A stretch of DNA of 64,000 nt from Sporosarcina ureae (GTDB lineage: Bacteria > Bacillota > Bacilli > Bacillales_A > Planococcaceae). Both the position numbers and the translations under genes were made by a program. Every line of letters starts with the position of its first letter. The first letter of the stretch is position 1. Shown piece by piece: positions 25,746 to 34,542 of this stretch. The notes under the pieces are model-generated. The model worked only from the letters and a program-made list of their open reading frames with translations. It did no database searches and had not been told where the DNA came from. The stretch covers positions 310,001 through 374,000 of the forward strand of contig NZ_CP015207.1 of NCBI RefSeq assembly GCF_002101375.1, in the 5' to 3' direction.

Positions 25746-25831
25746 GCATGCATCTCCAACTGTTTATAAAGCGACGGTGAATTATATTTATCAGCAAAAA
25801 CCCTCCTGCGACTGATTTAGGTCGTAGAAGG
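25746..25831 (+). pseudogene. degraded duplicate of the N-acetyltransferase 3' end plus terminator
   Basis: By eye about 75 of 86 bases match 22934-23019, including GCATGCA, CTGTTTAT, CAGCAAAAA and the hairpin core CGACTGATTT...GTCGTAGAAGG. It is in the same orientation as the intact gene, about 2.8 kb away, and no other part of the gene is present. Confidence 0.75.
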
Positions 25832-25979
25832 GATTTCTTTTATAAAATATATCTCCATCGAAATAATTGAAGTTTAGGGAATGGTATTAGGGTGCTACGT
25901 CATGCTACTTTGAATTTGAGATAAAGATCTTATTCAGGGGCATGTAGCTCTCAGAAAATGTTGCGTGACGACGTTTAAT

Positions 25980-26060
25980 ATGAAGGACTCTGAAGATATG
26001 ACAGCAATGCCTATTGATTTGTTAGGCTCCACTGCTGCTCAAGAAGCTATGCAAGGTTAA
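25980..26060 (+). other. short ORF tail, probable gene remnant
   Basis: The frame MKDSEDMTAMPIDLLGSTAA continues to a TAA at 26060. The same frame stays open upstream to about 25930 without a good start or ribosome site. The composition looks protein-coding, but I do not recognise it. It is most likely the 3' end of a lost gene. Confidence 0.3.
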
Positions 26061-26068
26061 ATTAAAAC

Positions 26069-26114
26069 AGACTCCTGTTTGGCTCACATGACGAAGTGGG
26101 CTGATCAGGAGTCT
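26069..26114 (-). terminator. terminator of the ABC-2 exporter operon
   Basis: AGACTCCTG and CAGGAGTCT pair, with an inner GCTCAC/GTGGGC stem. The minus strand continues GTTTTAATTT. It lies about 60 bases after the permease stop. Confidence 0.7.
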
Positions 26115-26175
26115 ATTGTATGGTTTAGGCATTCAAGTTTATTTCTCAAGTAACTGATACAGTACGTCCAAGATG

Positions 26176-26946
26176 TTAACTTCTCAGTCCACGGCCTTTT
26201 TCAATCAAATACCAATTGATTACGTAAAGCACTACGATAAACGTAATCGAAATGACAATGGAAAATATAATGGGTACATCGATCACACCGAGAATCCCGA
26301 ACCGGAATCCGGAAATCATGTAAACGATCGGGTTGAACTGTGAAATTACTTGCCAAAATGGAGGCAACATCGAGATGGCAAAAAATACGCCACCTAAATA
26401 AGTCAACGGCTGAAGAATAAACGTAGGCACAATAGACACATCGTCAAATGACTTGGCAAAAATACCGTTCAACAGGCCCGCCAACGAGAACAAAATAGCC
26501 GTCATCAAAAACGTCAAGATGACAATGCTCCACGAGTGCACTTGCAACGGCACGAAAAACAGAGAGATTATCGTGACTAGTATCCCTACGAGAACACTTC
26601 TTCCTATTCCTCCAATGACAAAGCCCCAAATAATAATATGAGTCGGTACAGGGGCAACTAATAGTTCTTCAATGTTCTTTTGAAACTTTTGCGAGAAAAA
26701 TGATGACGAAACATTTGAGTAGGAACTAGTGATGACTGACATCATGATCAATCCTGGGACAATAAATTCCATGTAAGAGAATCCGTCCATTTCGCCAATC
26801 CGTTTACCAATCAAATTCCCAAAAATGATAAAGTACAAAGAAGTTGTGATGACTGGCGGGACCAATGTTTGGACCCAGATTCTTAAATAGCGGTTCGTTT
26901 CTTTGACCGATAAACCTTTTAATGCTGTTAAATATAATTTAAACAT
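26176..26946 (-). CDS. ABC-2 type permease (YadH-like)
   Basis: A 256-aa integral membrane protein with six hydrophobic segments. It has the ABC-2 pattern: MEFIVPGLIMMSVITSSYSN near the second segment and LTYLGGVFFAISMLPPFWQ near the fifth. It forms an exporter with the ATPase encoded 12 bases upstream. YadGH-type pairs export drugs, polysaccharides or lipids; the cargo is unknown here. A terminator follows. Confidence 0.88.
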   Translation of the reverse strand: MFKLYLTALKGLSVKETNRYLRIWVQTLVPPVITTSLYFIIFGNLIGKRIGEMDGFSYMEFIVPGLIMMSVITSSYSNVSSSFFSQKFQKNIEELLVAPVPTHIIIWGFVIGGIGRSVLVGILVTIISLFFVPLQVHSWSIVILTFLMTAILFSLAGLLNGIFAKSFDDVSIVPTFILQPLTYLGGVFFAISMLPPFWQVISQFNPIVYMISGFRFGILGVIDVPIIFSIVISITFIVVLYVINWYLIEKGRGLRS

Positions 26947-26958
26947 GTATATCCTCCA

Positions 26959-27873
26959 CTATGCAGTTTCTTCCGTAAGCTTTAAAAATAACTCTTCTAA
27001 TCGATTGGACTTGTTGCGCATAGATAACACTTTAATCCCTTGTTCTGTCAATTGGTTAAACACTTCATTGATCCCTTGATCACGTGCTACTTCTACAGAA
27101 AGAGATCCATCGTCCATGAGTTCACTAGTATAACCTTTAATCATTGGCGTCCGTCCTGAAGATTCGATATCTAAAATAACGGTTTCATACTGAAGCTTAG
27201 CGAGCAATGATTTCATACTAGTATCTTCAATTAGCTGCCCTTTTTGAATGATCCCGATATTACGACACAACATTTCCGCTTCTTCCAAGTAATGTGTTGT
27301 CAGAATAATCGTCGTGCCATTTTCATTCAATTCTTTAAGAAACGTCCACATCTCTCGTCTTAATTCAATATCTACACCAGCTGTAGGCTCATCAAGAATA
27401 AGTAAGCGCGGTTCATGCATCAAAGCACGTGAGATCATCAGTCGACGTTTCATCCCTCCAGAAAGCATCTGGGCCTGAACATTTCGTTTCTCCCACAAAT
27501 CAGACTGCTTCAAGTATTTTTCGCTACGCTTTAGCGCCTCTTTCCTAGACACACCGTAATAGCCCGCCTGGTTCACTACAATCTGCTGAACCGTTTCAAA
27601 CGGACTGAAGTTGAATTCTTGAGGAACCAGACCGATCTGCAGCTTGGCTTGCATTAACTGCGTATCCATATCATAGCCAAAGACATTCACTTTTCCTGAT
27701 GTCTTATTGACGAGAGACGTCACAATGCCGATAGTTGTAGATTTGCCGGCACCGTTAGGACCTAAAAGAGCATAAAAATCTCCTTCTTCCACTTTCAAAT
27801 CGATGCCACGCAAAGCTTCAACACCACCAGCATAGACTTTTTTTAGATCTTTAATTTCTAATGCGTATGTCAT
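26959..27873 (-). CDS. ABC transporter ATP-binding protein (YadG-like)
   Basis: A 304-aa ATPase with Walker A GPNGAGKST, Q-loop VPQEFNF, signature LSGGMKRR, Walker B LLILDEPTAG and the H-loop LTTHYLEEAE. A C-terminal regulatory segment is typical of ABC-2 exporters. The start is ATG 27873 with GTGAGGAG upstream. The frame remains open up to 28113, but that stretch is REP-like and hairpin sequence without a ribosome site, so I excluded it. It is the first gene of a two-gene operon with the permease. Confidence 0.9.
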   Translation of the reverse strand: MTYALEIKDLKKVYAGGVEALRGIDLKVEEGDFYALLGPNGAGKSTTIGIVTSLVNKTSGKVNVFGYDMDTQLMQAKLQIGLVPQEFNFSPFETVQQIVVNQAGYYGVSRKEALKRSEKYLKQSDLWEKRNVQAQMLSGGMKRRLMISRALMHEPRLLILDEPTAGVDIELRREMWTFLKELNENGTTIILTTHYLEEAEMLCRNIGIIQKGQLIEDTSMKSLLAKLQYETVILDIESSGRTPMIKGYTSELMDDGSLSVEVARDQGINEVFNQLTEQGIKVLSMRNKSNRLEELFLKLTEETA

Positions 27874-27950
27874 TCTATTTAACTCCTCACCATCTTTGTG
27901 ATCGGGTTTATATAAATATCCATCTGCCAGTATACCATTCCTATAGTAGA

Positions 27951-28096
27951 GGTACCAGGTTCTAGCACCAGTATGCATCGTATTAAATCTTAGTATTTCC
28001 CGATTCAACTCAATAAAAAAAGAGTACCAGCCATCGATATGATGATCGATAGCTGGCACTTTAAGGTGCCTTGTCCCAATACTATTTTGGATTATA
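27951..28096. repeat. REP-like cluster: one full copy, one hairpin, one partial copy
   Basis: 27951-27997 (GGTACCAGGTTCTAGCACCA ...) is a 47-base degraded copy. 28023-28060 is a hairpin (AGTACCAGCCATCGAT / ATCGATAGCTGGCACT) ending in a T-run on the minus strand, with no gene to terminate. 28064-28096 (AGGTGCCTTGTCCCAATACT) is a half copy. Confidence 0.6.
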
Positions 28097-28379
28097 AAAA
28101 CTAATCTTTTCACTAGATGTATTAATAATTCTGAAAAACACTCGTGTTTGTTTCTCTAATAGTTCTAGCATGATAGCTCCGTTCAGACAGCAAAATGCAA
28201 GAAAATTTTCAAAATTTTTATGCGCTCGAATTATATTAAACAATTTTAGTTATCTTCTAGACTTCCAATTAATGCTACCAATAACTCTAATCTTTTACTT
28301 TATTCTACATCCACCCCAATCAATTACTCCTTTCATTTCCCCGCCCAACCCGCATAAAATAACAATAATAAGGACATGA

Positions 28380-28409
28380 TGAATAAAACAGTAATGAAAA
28401 ATCAATATA
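28380..28409 (+). promoter_or_regulatory. sigma-G-like promoter of the ger operon
   Basis: TGAATA (28380-28385) and CAATATA (28403-28409) are separated by 17 bases, close to the forespore sigma-G pattern. It lies 44 bases before the gerA-type start. Confidence 0.5.
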
Positions 28410-28453
28410 TATGCGTACCTACGCAAAACACCAAACAGTAAATGAGGTAGTGT

Positions 28454-30058
28454 ATGGGCTTTTTCAAAAAGAAAGGTAACTCTAAAGTACAATCCACTCC
28501 CCCTAGCCAAACGAAAGAAACCAGTTCAACAAACTCAACAAACGATTTAAAGACAAGTCTTCAAGACAATATACAATTCGTAAAGGATAGCCTGGGCGAG
28601 AGCACCGATATTGTCATTCGTGAAATACGAATTGGTAGAGGTGGATCGGTTAAAGCGGGTATTTTTTATACCGACGGGTTGTCTGATACGCCTTCATTAC
28701 AAAATTTCATAATGGAAACCTTGATGCTAGATATAAAAAGTACCGGATTAGAGAAGAAGTTAACGCCTGAGCAAAATCTTTTAACTGCATTAAAAGATTT
28801 TGCCATGACGGTAGGAGAGATTAAAGATCTAACCAATTTTGATGATCTCTTCACTTCCCTTTTATCAGGGGATGCGATTCTTTTGATCGATGGCTATGCC
28901 GAAGGTCTGGTCATTGGTAATAAGCATTGGGTTGAGCGTGGAATAACAGAACCTGCGTCTCAGACAGTAGTTAGAGGACCGCGCGAAGGTTTTTCTGAAA
29001 ATCTGCGTGTCAATACAGCTTTGGTTCGACGGAAACTGAAAGATCCGAGTCTTTGGATGGAGTCAAAAGTGATTGGAACACGGACGAAAACGAATGTTGC
29101 CATTATGTATATTCACGGGGTTGCTAATGACAAAATCGTCGATGAAGTCCGTTTGCGTTTGGATCGAATAGATATTGACGGGATTTTGGAAAGTGGTAAT
29201 ATCGAGGGGCTTATTGAAGATTCAACATACTCTCCTTTCCCTACCGTTTTTAATACCGAACGTCCGGACACAGTAGCTGCAGCACTTCTTGAAGGACGCA
29301 TAGCCATTTTAGTAGATGGAACCCCTTTTGTACTAATTGTTCCCGCACTATTCGTCCAATTTTTCCAATCTCCTGAAGACTACTATGTGCATACCGGTAT
29401 TGGAAGTCTAATTCGACTGTTACGCTTCTTTGCATACCTAATTGCTTTGCTTGCACCGGCGTTATTTATTGCGATTACCACTTTTCATCAAACGATGCTA
29501 CCACCTGCACTCCTTATTAGCCTGACAGCCCAACGAGAAGGTGTGCCATTTCCGGCATTTATTGAAGCCCTCATAATGGAAGTCACTTTTGAAATATTAA
29601 GGGAAGCAGGCGTTAGGATGCCCCGCTCCATCGGTTCAGCCATGTCCATTGTAGGTGCGTTTGTGATTGGTACCGCAGCGGTCGAAGCCGGTATTATTTC
29701 AGCTGCAATGGTCATCGTCGTTTCCATAACCGCCATATCAAGTTTTGTTTCACCTACTTACAACTTTGCCATATCTGCTAGGATACTACGCTTTGGATTT
29801 ATGGTGCTAGCTGCTTCGTTTGGTTTATTCGGCATCGCCATTGGTTTCGTGGCTCTTATTCTCCACTTATGCAGCTTACGTTCATTTGGTATGCCTTATA
29901 TGTCACCTTTAGCTCCATTTAATGTTTCCGATCAAAAAGATACGTTAATTGTGGTGCCAATATGGAAAATGTTTACTCGCCCTCGCCTAACCAATCAAAC
30001 AAATAAGGTGAGACAACAAGATCCAGCCTCTGCAAAACCACAGCCGCCCAAAAAATGA
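28454..30058 (+). CDS. spore germinant receptor A subunit (GerA family)
   Basis: A 534-aa inner-spore-membrane protein that detects nutrient germinants together with the B and C subunits. The hydrophilic N-terminal domain (about 1-260) contains the typical RGPREGFSENLRVNTALVRR and the ILESGNIEGLIEDS stretch. Four to five membrane segments follow from about 290, and LRFGFMVLAASFGLFGIAIG is characteristic. GAGGT precedes ATG 28454. A predicted sigma-G promoter fits forespore expression. The gene overlaps the next reading frame by a few bases. The germinant cannot be predicted. Confidence 0.95.
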   Translation: MGFFKKKGNSKVQSTPPSQTKETSSTNSTNDLKTSLQDNIQFVKDSLGESTDIVIREIRIGRGGSVKAGIFYTDGLSDTPSLQNFIMETLMLDIKSTGLEKKLTPEQNLLTALKDFAMTVGEIKDLTNFDDLFTSLLSGDAILLIDGYAEGLVIGNKHWVERGITEPASQTVVRGPREGFSENLRVNTALVRRKLKDPSLWMESKVIGTRTKTNVAIMYIHGVANDKIVDEVRLRLDRIDIDGILESGNIEGLIEDSTYSPFPTVFNTERPDTVAAALLEGRIAILVDGTPFVLIVPALFVQFFQSPEDYYVHTGIGSLIRLLRFFAYLIALLAPALFIAITTFHQTMLPPALLISLTAQREGVPFPAFIEALIMEVTFEILREAGVRMPRSIGSAMSIVGAFVIGTAAVEAGIISAAMVIVVSITAISSFVSPTYNFAISARILRFGFMVLAASFGLFGIAIGFVALILHLCSLRSFGMPYMSPLAPFNVSDQKDTLIVVPIWKMFTRPRLTNQTNKVRQQDPASAKPQPPKK

Positions 30059-30081
30059 GGAATAGGAAAGGGAGTTCATTG

Positions 30082-31269
30082 ATGAAAAAGTGCATAGTTA
30101 CACTCCTGATTCTCCCCCTCTTCTTGTCGGGGTGCTGGGACAAGAGGGAATTAAATGAGCTGAGTATTACAATGGCAATAGGAATAGATAAAATTGAAAA
30201 TGAATACGTAGTAAGTGCACAAGTCGTCGTGCCTTCGGAAGTATCCATGAAGGCAAGTACAGGACGTTCAGCGGTCACTCTCTATAAAGCTACCGGGGAC
30301 ACTGTATATGAAGCCTTTCGAAAAATGACAAAGAACACCCCACGAAAAATTTATCCCGGACATCTACAAATACTAGTTCTCAGTGAAGACTTAGCCAAAG
30401 AAGGGATCGCCGAATCATTAGATTTACTATCAAGAGATTGGGAGCTTCGATCAGACTTCTATGTAGTCATTGCGAAACATTTGACTGCATCTGAAGTATT
30501 GAATGTGACTACACCTATAGAAAGCATTCCAGCCAATAAAATGTTTAATGCGCTTAAAATATCAGAAAAAAACTGGGCCGGAACAGAAGGCATTATATTA
30601 GATGAGCTAGTAACCAATCTCATAAGTGACGGAAAGGAAGCTGTGTTAACAGGGATTCAAGTAATAGGAGACGAAGAAATAGGAAAAAGCAAACAGAATG
30701 TTGAATCGATTACTCCTGCCGCACGAATTCAATATGATGATTTAGCTGTGTTTAAAGCAGATAAGCTGGTCGGCTGGTTAACCGAAGAAGAAAGCAGGGG
30801 CTACTCAGATATTACCAACTCAGTAAAAAACACCGTCACCTCTATTCCTTGTCCTAAAGAAGGAAAAATCACTATAGATATTCTTAAATATCATTCTAAA
30901 ATTAAAGGCGCTATCAACAAAGGAGAGCCTGAAGTGAATATTCAAATTGAGGCAGAAGGCAATATAGGAGAAGTACTATGTTCAATTGATCTTTTGAAAC
31001 CAGAAACCATTCACGAGCTAGAGAAAATTTATAAAAAAGAGGTGAAAGAAATTATTCTACGAACAATAGAAACGGTACAAAATGAATATAAATCAGACAT
31101 CTTCGGATTTGGTGAAGCCATTCATCGATCCAATCCTAAAGAGTGGAACAAAATGAAAGAACAGTGGGATGAAAAATTTACCGACTTGCCGGTAAATGTA
31201 CAAATTGATATGAACATTCGCCGAACGGGTACAATAAATAATTCCTTCCTAGATAAGATCAAGGACTAA
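30082..31269 (+). CDS. spore germinant receptor C subunit (Ger(x)C lipoprotein)
   Basis: About 395 aa. A lipoprotein signal (KKCIVTLLILPLFLSGCWDK) has the lipobox LSGC, and CWDKRELNELS is the standard start of mature GerC proteins. The C-terminal third holds the conserved domain ending in VQIDMNIRRTGTINNSF. I place the start at ATG 30082, behind GGAAAGGGAG; an in-frame ATG at 30055 overlaps the A-subunit stop and would precede the signal by nine residues. It lies on the outer face of the spore inner membrane. Confidence 0.93.
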   Translation: MKKCIVTLLILPLFLSGCWDKRELNELSITMAIGIDKIENEYVVSAQVVVPSEVSMKASTGRSAVTLYKATGDTVYEAFRKMTKNTPRKIYPGHLQILVLSEDLAKEGIAESLDLLSRDWELRSDFYVVIAKHLTASEVLNVTTPIESIPANKMFNALKISEKNWAGTEGIILDELVTNLISDGKEAVLTGIQVIGDEEIGKSKQNVESITPAARIQYDDLAVFKADKLVGWLTEEESRGYSDITNSVKNTVTSIPCPKEGKITIDILKYHSKIKGAINKGEPEVNIQIEAEGNIGEVLCSIDLLKPETIHELEKIYKKEVKEIILRTIETVQNEYKSDIFGFGEAIHRSNPKEWNKMKEQWDEKFTDLPVNVQIDMNIRRTGTINNSFLDKIKD

Positions 31270-31275
31270 CGGATT

Positions 31276-31509
31276 ATGCTAAAAAGTATAAGCATACTTT
31301 TGATAGTTGCTGCGATTGTGTGGTTTGAAGTCCCTCCACTCTTGGATAAAAAACAAAAAAAAGAATTGCTCGCGTTTTCCATTCTTCTTGCGATTGGTGT
31401 CGTGCTTGGCATTATACTTGGATTCGGAAAAACTATTCCTACTCCAATGGACTTGCTCACTTTTTTATTTACACTGTTCACTAACCTTATTGCTCCTTTG
31501 CTGAAGTAA
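31276..31509 (+). CDS. small two-TM protein of the ger operon (D-type subunit)
   Basis: A 77-aa protein with two hydrophobic helices (ISILLIVAAIVWFEV and LLAFSILLAIGVVLGIILGF) separated by a KKQKK turn. Small two-TM 'D' proteins occur in several Bacillus ger operons and modulate receptor function. It sits between the C and B genes, six bases after C and about 30 bases before B. Confidence 0.75.
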   Translation: MLKSISILLIVAAIVWFEVPPLLDKKQKKELLAFSILLAIGVVLGIILGFGKTIPTPMDLLTFLFTLFTNLIAPLLK

Positions 31510-31541
31510 AGACTCATGTGAAGGGAAAGGTAGGATATGAA

Positions 31542-32663
31542 ATGATGCAAAATGTTAAAATTAATCCATACCAATTCCTAGTTTTGGTTATTTTCTTTAC
31601 GATTGGTACAGGCATCTTAATTGTTCCGTCAGTATTAGCTACCGAAGCGAAACAAGACGCGTGGATTGCCGCTATAATTGGTATGGGAATCGGCTTATTG
31701 GTCATTTGGCTATTCACGACTATAGCTCTTTGGTTCCCTCATCTCACTTATATCCAAATCAACGAAAAGATATTTGGTAAGTGGATAGGGAAAGCTGTTT
31801 CCGTATTATTTGTATCCATGGCAGCACTTTACACGGCTAGTCTTTTGTATTATTCCTCGACATTTATCACGACCAATATGATGCCTAACACTCCTCCACT
31901 AGCTCTTAATATTCTGATGATGGGAATTGTCGTGATGGGCGTCCGGCTTGGATTGGAAACGATCGCTCGGTCTGCAGAAATTTTTATTGTCGTATTCTTT
32001 ATACTTTTTCTCATTTTAGTGGTGTTTATTTCACCTGAAATAAAATTTGAAAATTTACAGCCCATTTTTGAGACAGGAACAAAAACGCTTGTTCAATCCA
32101 GTATCTATTTTGTTACCTCTTCTTCTCTCAACGCAATTGTGTTATTAATGATCTTCCCGTCCCTGATCAATAAAATGAAACAGGCTAAAAAATCCTTTTT
32201 AATTGGAAACTTAATAGGCGGAATCTTCATCTTCATTTTTACATTCTTAAGCATTTCGGTAGTAGGTGCCGATGATACAGCAAGACAGATTTATCCAGGC
32301 TATGAATTGGCTAAACGAATAAATGTTGGTGATTTTTTACAGCGCATTGAAGAATTAATGGGTTTCCTTTGGTTTATCGCGCTCTATTTTAAGACGATTC
32401 TTTATTTTTATGCTTCCGTTTTGGGGATCGCCCAAATTTTAAACTTACAAGACTACCGCCCTTTAACGCTACCGTTAGGCATGATTGCCGTAATACTTTC
32501 TCTCGTGATCTATCCGAACGTCGTCTACCAAAAAGAAATTGAACAATCGACTGAAATATTCATTTCCATATTTATTGGACTTTTCTTGCCACTTTTACTA
32601 GTTATCGTATATGCTTTTCGAAGAAATAAGTTAAAAAAGAATCCTGATCCTGAAAGCCCTTAA
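31542..32663 (+). CDS. spore germinant receptor B subunit (GerB family)
   Basis: About 373 aa with ten membrane helices, of the spore-permease (APC-like) superfamily. NPYQFLVLVIFFTIGTGILI and IVPSVLATEAKQDAWIA are diagnostic of GerB proteins. This subunit binds the nutrient germinant. The start is ATG 31542, with GGTAGG seven bases upstream, rather than the GTG at 31518. The gene ends the operon ahead of a terminator. Confidence 0.93.
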   Translation: MMQNVKINPYQFLVLVIFFTIGTGILIVPSVLATEAKQDAWIAAIIGMGIGLLVIWLFTTIALWFPHLTYIQINEKIFGKWIGKAVSVLFVSMAALYTASLLYYSSTFITTNMMPNTPPLALNILMMGIVVMGVRLGLETIARSAEIFIVVFFILFLILVVFISPEIKFENLQPIFETGTKTLVQSSIYFVTSSSLNAIVLLMIFPSLINKMKQAKKSFLIGNLIGGIFIFIFTFLSISVVGADDTARQIYPGYELAKRINVGDFLQRIEELMGFLWFIALYFKTILYFYASVLGIAQILNLQDYRPLTLPLGMIAVILSLVIYPNVVYQKEIEQSTEIFISIFIGLFLPLLLVIVYAFRRNKLKKNPDPESP

Positions 32664-32686
32664 AATGAATTCACTTTGTACTAGAG

Positions 32687-32724
32687 ATCCAGCTCATCTT
32701 CTCCAATGAAGATAGCTGGATTTA
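32687..32724 (+). terminator. terminator of the ger operon
   Basis: ATCCAGCTCATCTTC pairs with GAAGATAGCTGGAT: 14 pairs and one bulged C. The loop is TCCAAT, followed by TTTAAA. It starts 23 bases after the B-subunit stop. Confidence 0.8.
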
Positions 32725-32788
32725 AACATGGCTTGTGAAATACAGAACGTGTAGTACGTGCTATGTTCACACCCATCTCTCCTCTCGC

Positions 32789-33250
32789 TTATACACGATG
32801 CACCAAACGCTTCCCTGCCTCCACATGCCCCACATACACCGGAAACTGCACCATACGCTTTCGATACTCGTACAAACTTTCTTCTTTTCCCGATTCAGCA
32901 AATGTTAATAAATTCGGCATCAATCGATCAGCGTGCGTGACCTTCACACCGGTCTCCCGAAATGTTTCGCTATGTAACTGATAAGCATCCGCCTCTTTCT
33001 TACCGAGATAAAATGCATACCAATTCGGTTGTGTACTTTTCACGACAAAGAGCTTGATTTCCCCAATACGCAATGTGTTCTTTTTCATCGATTGCTGGAT
33101 TGCTTCCTCGTCGAACTTAATTTTTTTTAGTTTTTTGCTATCTTCATCCATGCAAATCTTTTGATTCGTAATCGCCCAGAAGATACTGTGAGCAGTTAAG
33201 GACATATCGGTATCAACTGCGTAATCAAATAATTCTTCAACTGTAATCAT
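32789..33250 (-). CDS. hypothetical protein downstream of a phage-type replication module
   Basis: A 153-aa soluble protein, not recognised. It starts MITVEELFDYAVDTDMSLTA and contains a WYAFYLGKKEADAYQLHSET stretch. It has an AAGGAG site eight bases before the ATG. It lies 41 bases after the DnaB-like gene on the same strand, so it is probably cotranscribed with it. The role may relate to replication or to phage biology, but nothing in the sequence shows which. Confidence 0.5.
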   Translation of the reverse strand: MITVEELFDYAVDTDMSLTAHSIFWAITNQKICMDEDSKKLKKIKFDEEAIQQSMKKNTLRIGEIKLFVVKSTQPNWYAFYLGKKEADAYQLHSETFRETGVKVTHADRLMPNLLTFAESGKEESLYEYRKRMVQFPVYVGHVEAGKRLVHRV

Positions 33251-33291
33251 ACGTACACTCTCCTTTAGTGGGGCAAAATATTTAGAACGGT

Positions 33292-34542
33292 TCAGGACAT
33301 TGAAGCGAGTCGGCCATTGTCTTTGTTGTAGTAAACAGTGCAGCCACCGACTGGACCGTTACGGTGCTTGGCAACCGTGATTTCGAGAAGGTTATTGAGT
33401 TCCGATTCTTGATTGTAGTAATCATCTCTGTAGAGGAAGCACACAACGTCGGCGTCTTGTTCTATGTTGCCGGAGTCTCGTAGATCGCTCATCATCGGTT
33501 GCTTGTCCTGGCGTTGTTCGACTGCTCTGGAAAGCTGAGACAGGACGACAACAGGGCAGTTAAATTCTTTTGCCATCGCTTTTAAATCTGCGCTAATTTG
33601 GCCAATTGCTTGGTTTTGGTTATTCACTCTTTCTTCTGGTTGGATGATCTGCAAGTAATCAACGAAAATAATCGGTCGCTTGTCCGGTTGTGCTTTAATG
33701 ACTCTGCGGGCAGTGGCTTTTATTTGACTCACTTTTATTCCACTTCTGTCGTCGATACGGATTTTAGCGCTTTGCAGATGCTCGAGTGCTGTCATCCATG
33801 TATTCTTTTGTGTGTTATCAAAATGTTTATATGGATCGCGCATCTTTAATCGACTATATCCACCCGCTGTCGATATCAGACGGTCGGTCATCGTTTTACG
33901 GCTCATTTCGAGTGAAAAGACGATCGATAAATGATCGTTTAATCCGGCAGTCAGCGCGAGATGATTGAGTGTATCCGTCTTCCCCATAGAAGGTCTTGCA
34001 GCGATGACAATGAATTCACTGTCTTGGAATCCGTTCAGCAGATAATCCATCGGCTGTAAGCCTGTGCTAATTCCTGTCATCTCCGGTCCTTCGATGAATG
34101 GGCGTTCGTACTGTGCCACCAGGATCTCGTCGAGTAACAGCGAATCATCTGACGTGTAATCGGTATCCAGTTTTTCTAACTCTTTAAAAACATCATTAAG
34201 TTCCCACTGTTCGACCTGTGCTTGCTGTAAGATTCTCTCCATCTCGCGTTTTTTCCACTTTGTAATAACCATTTCCAAATACTCGTCAAAGCGCGCGGGG
34301 TTGGCAAAGCGACGTAATTCCGATACGTAATTGGCCCCACCAAGTTCTGCCGGTTCCCGTGTCGTCAGCAAGGTGATGAAGTCGATTGGGCGTCCGTTGT
34401 TAGCTAATTCCTTCATGGTAAGATAAATATTTTTGTGCAGCTGTGTCTCAAAGAATGCTGTCTGAATCCCACTGTCCAAAACCAAATAATTTTCCTCCAT
34501 CATCGTACCGAGAAGACTTTTTTCCATTAGTTCACTATTCAT
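33292..34542 (-). CDS. DnaB-like replicative helicase (phage type)
   Basis: A 416-aa RecA-fold hexameric helicase. The N-terminal DnaB domain (about 1-130) begins MNSELMEKSLLGTMMEENY. The motor domain has Walker A ARPSMGKTD, Walker B IIFVDYLQII, and the QISADLKAMAKEFNCPVVVL and LSQLSRAVE motifs. It is shorter than the chromosomal DnaB/DnaC helicase (about 450) and the domain borders fit phage homologues. The start overlaps the stop of the upstream initiator-like gene by four bases (ATGA). No other phage structural or integrase gene is visible. Confidence 0.85.
   Translation of the reverse strand: MNSELMEKSLLGTMMEENYLVLDSGIQTAFFETQLHKNIYLTMKELANNGRPIDFITLLTTREPAELGGANYVSELRRFANPARFDEYLEMVITKWKKREMERILQQAQVEQWELNDVFKELEKLDTDYTSDDSLLLDEILVAQYERPFIEGPEMTGISTGLQPMDYLLNGFQDSEFIVIAARPSMGKTDTLNHLALTAGLNDHLSIVFSLEMSRKTMTDRLISTAGGYSRLKMRDPYKHFDNTQKNTWMTALEHLQSAKIRIDDRSGIKVSQIKATARRVIKAQPDKRPIIFVDYLQIIQPEERVNNQNQAIGQISADLKAMAKEFNCPVVVLSQLSRAVEQRQDKQPMMSDLRDSGNIEQDADVVCFLYRDDYYNQESELNNLLEITVAKHRNGPVGGCTVYYNKDNGRLASMS

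Noticed and set aside
28023-28060. Terminator of a minus-strand gene
   Set aside because: It has a T-run but there is no gene upstream of it on that strand; better explained as part of the REP-like cluster.
27874-28113. 80-residue N-terminal extension of the ABC ATPase
   Set aside because: The frame is open but passes through REP-like and hairpin sequence, has no ribosome site at its start, and the family begins at ATG 27873.
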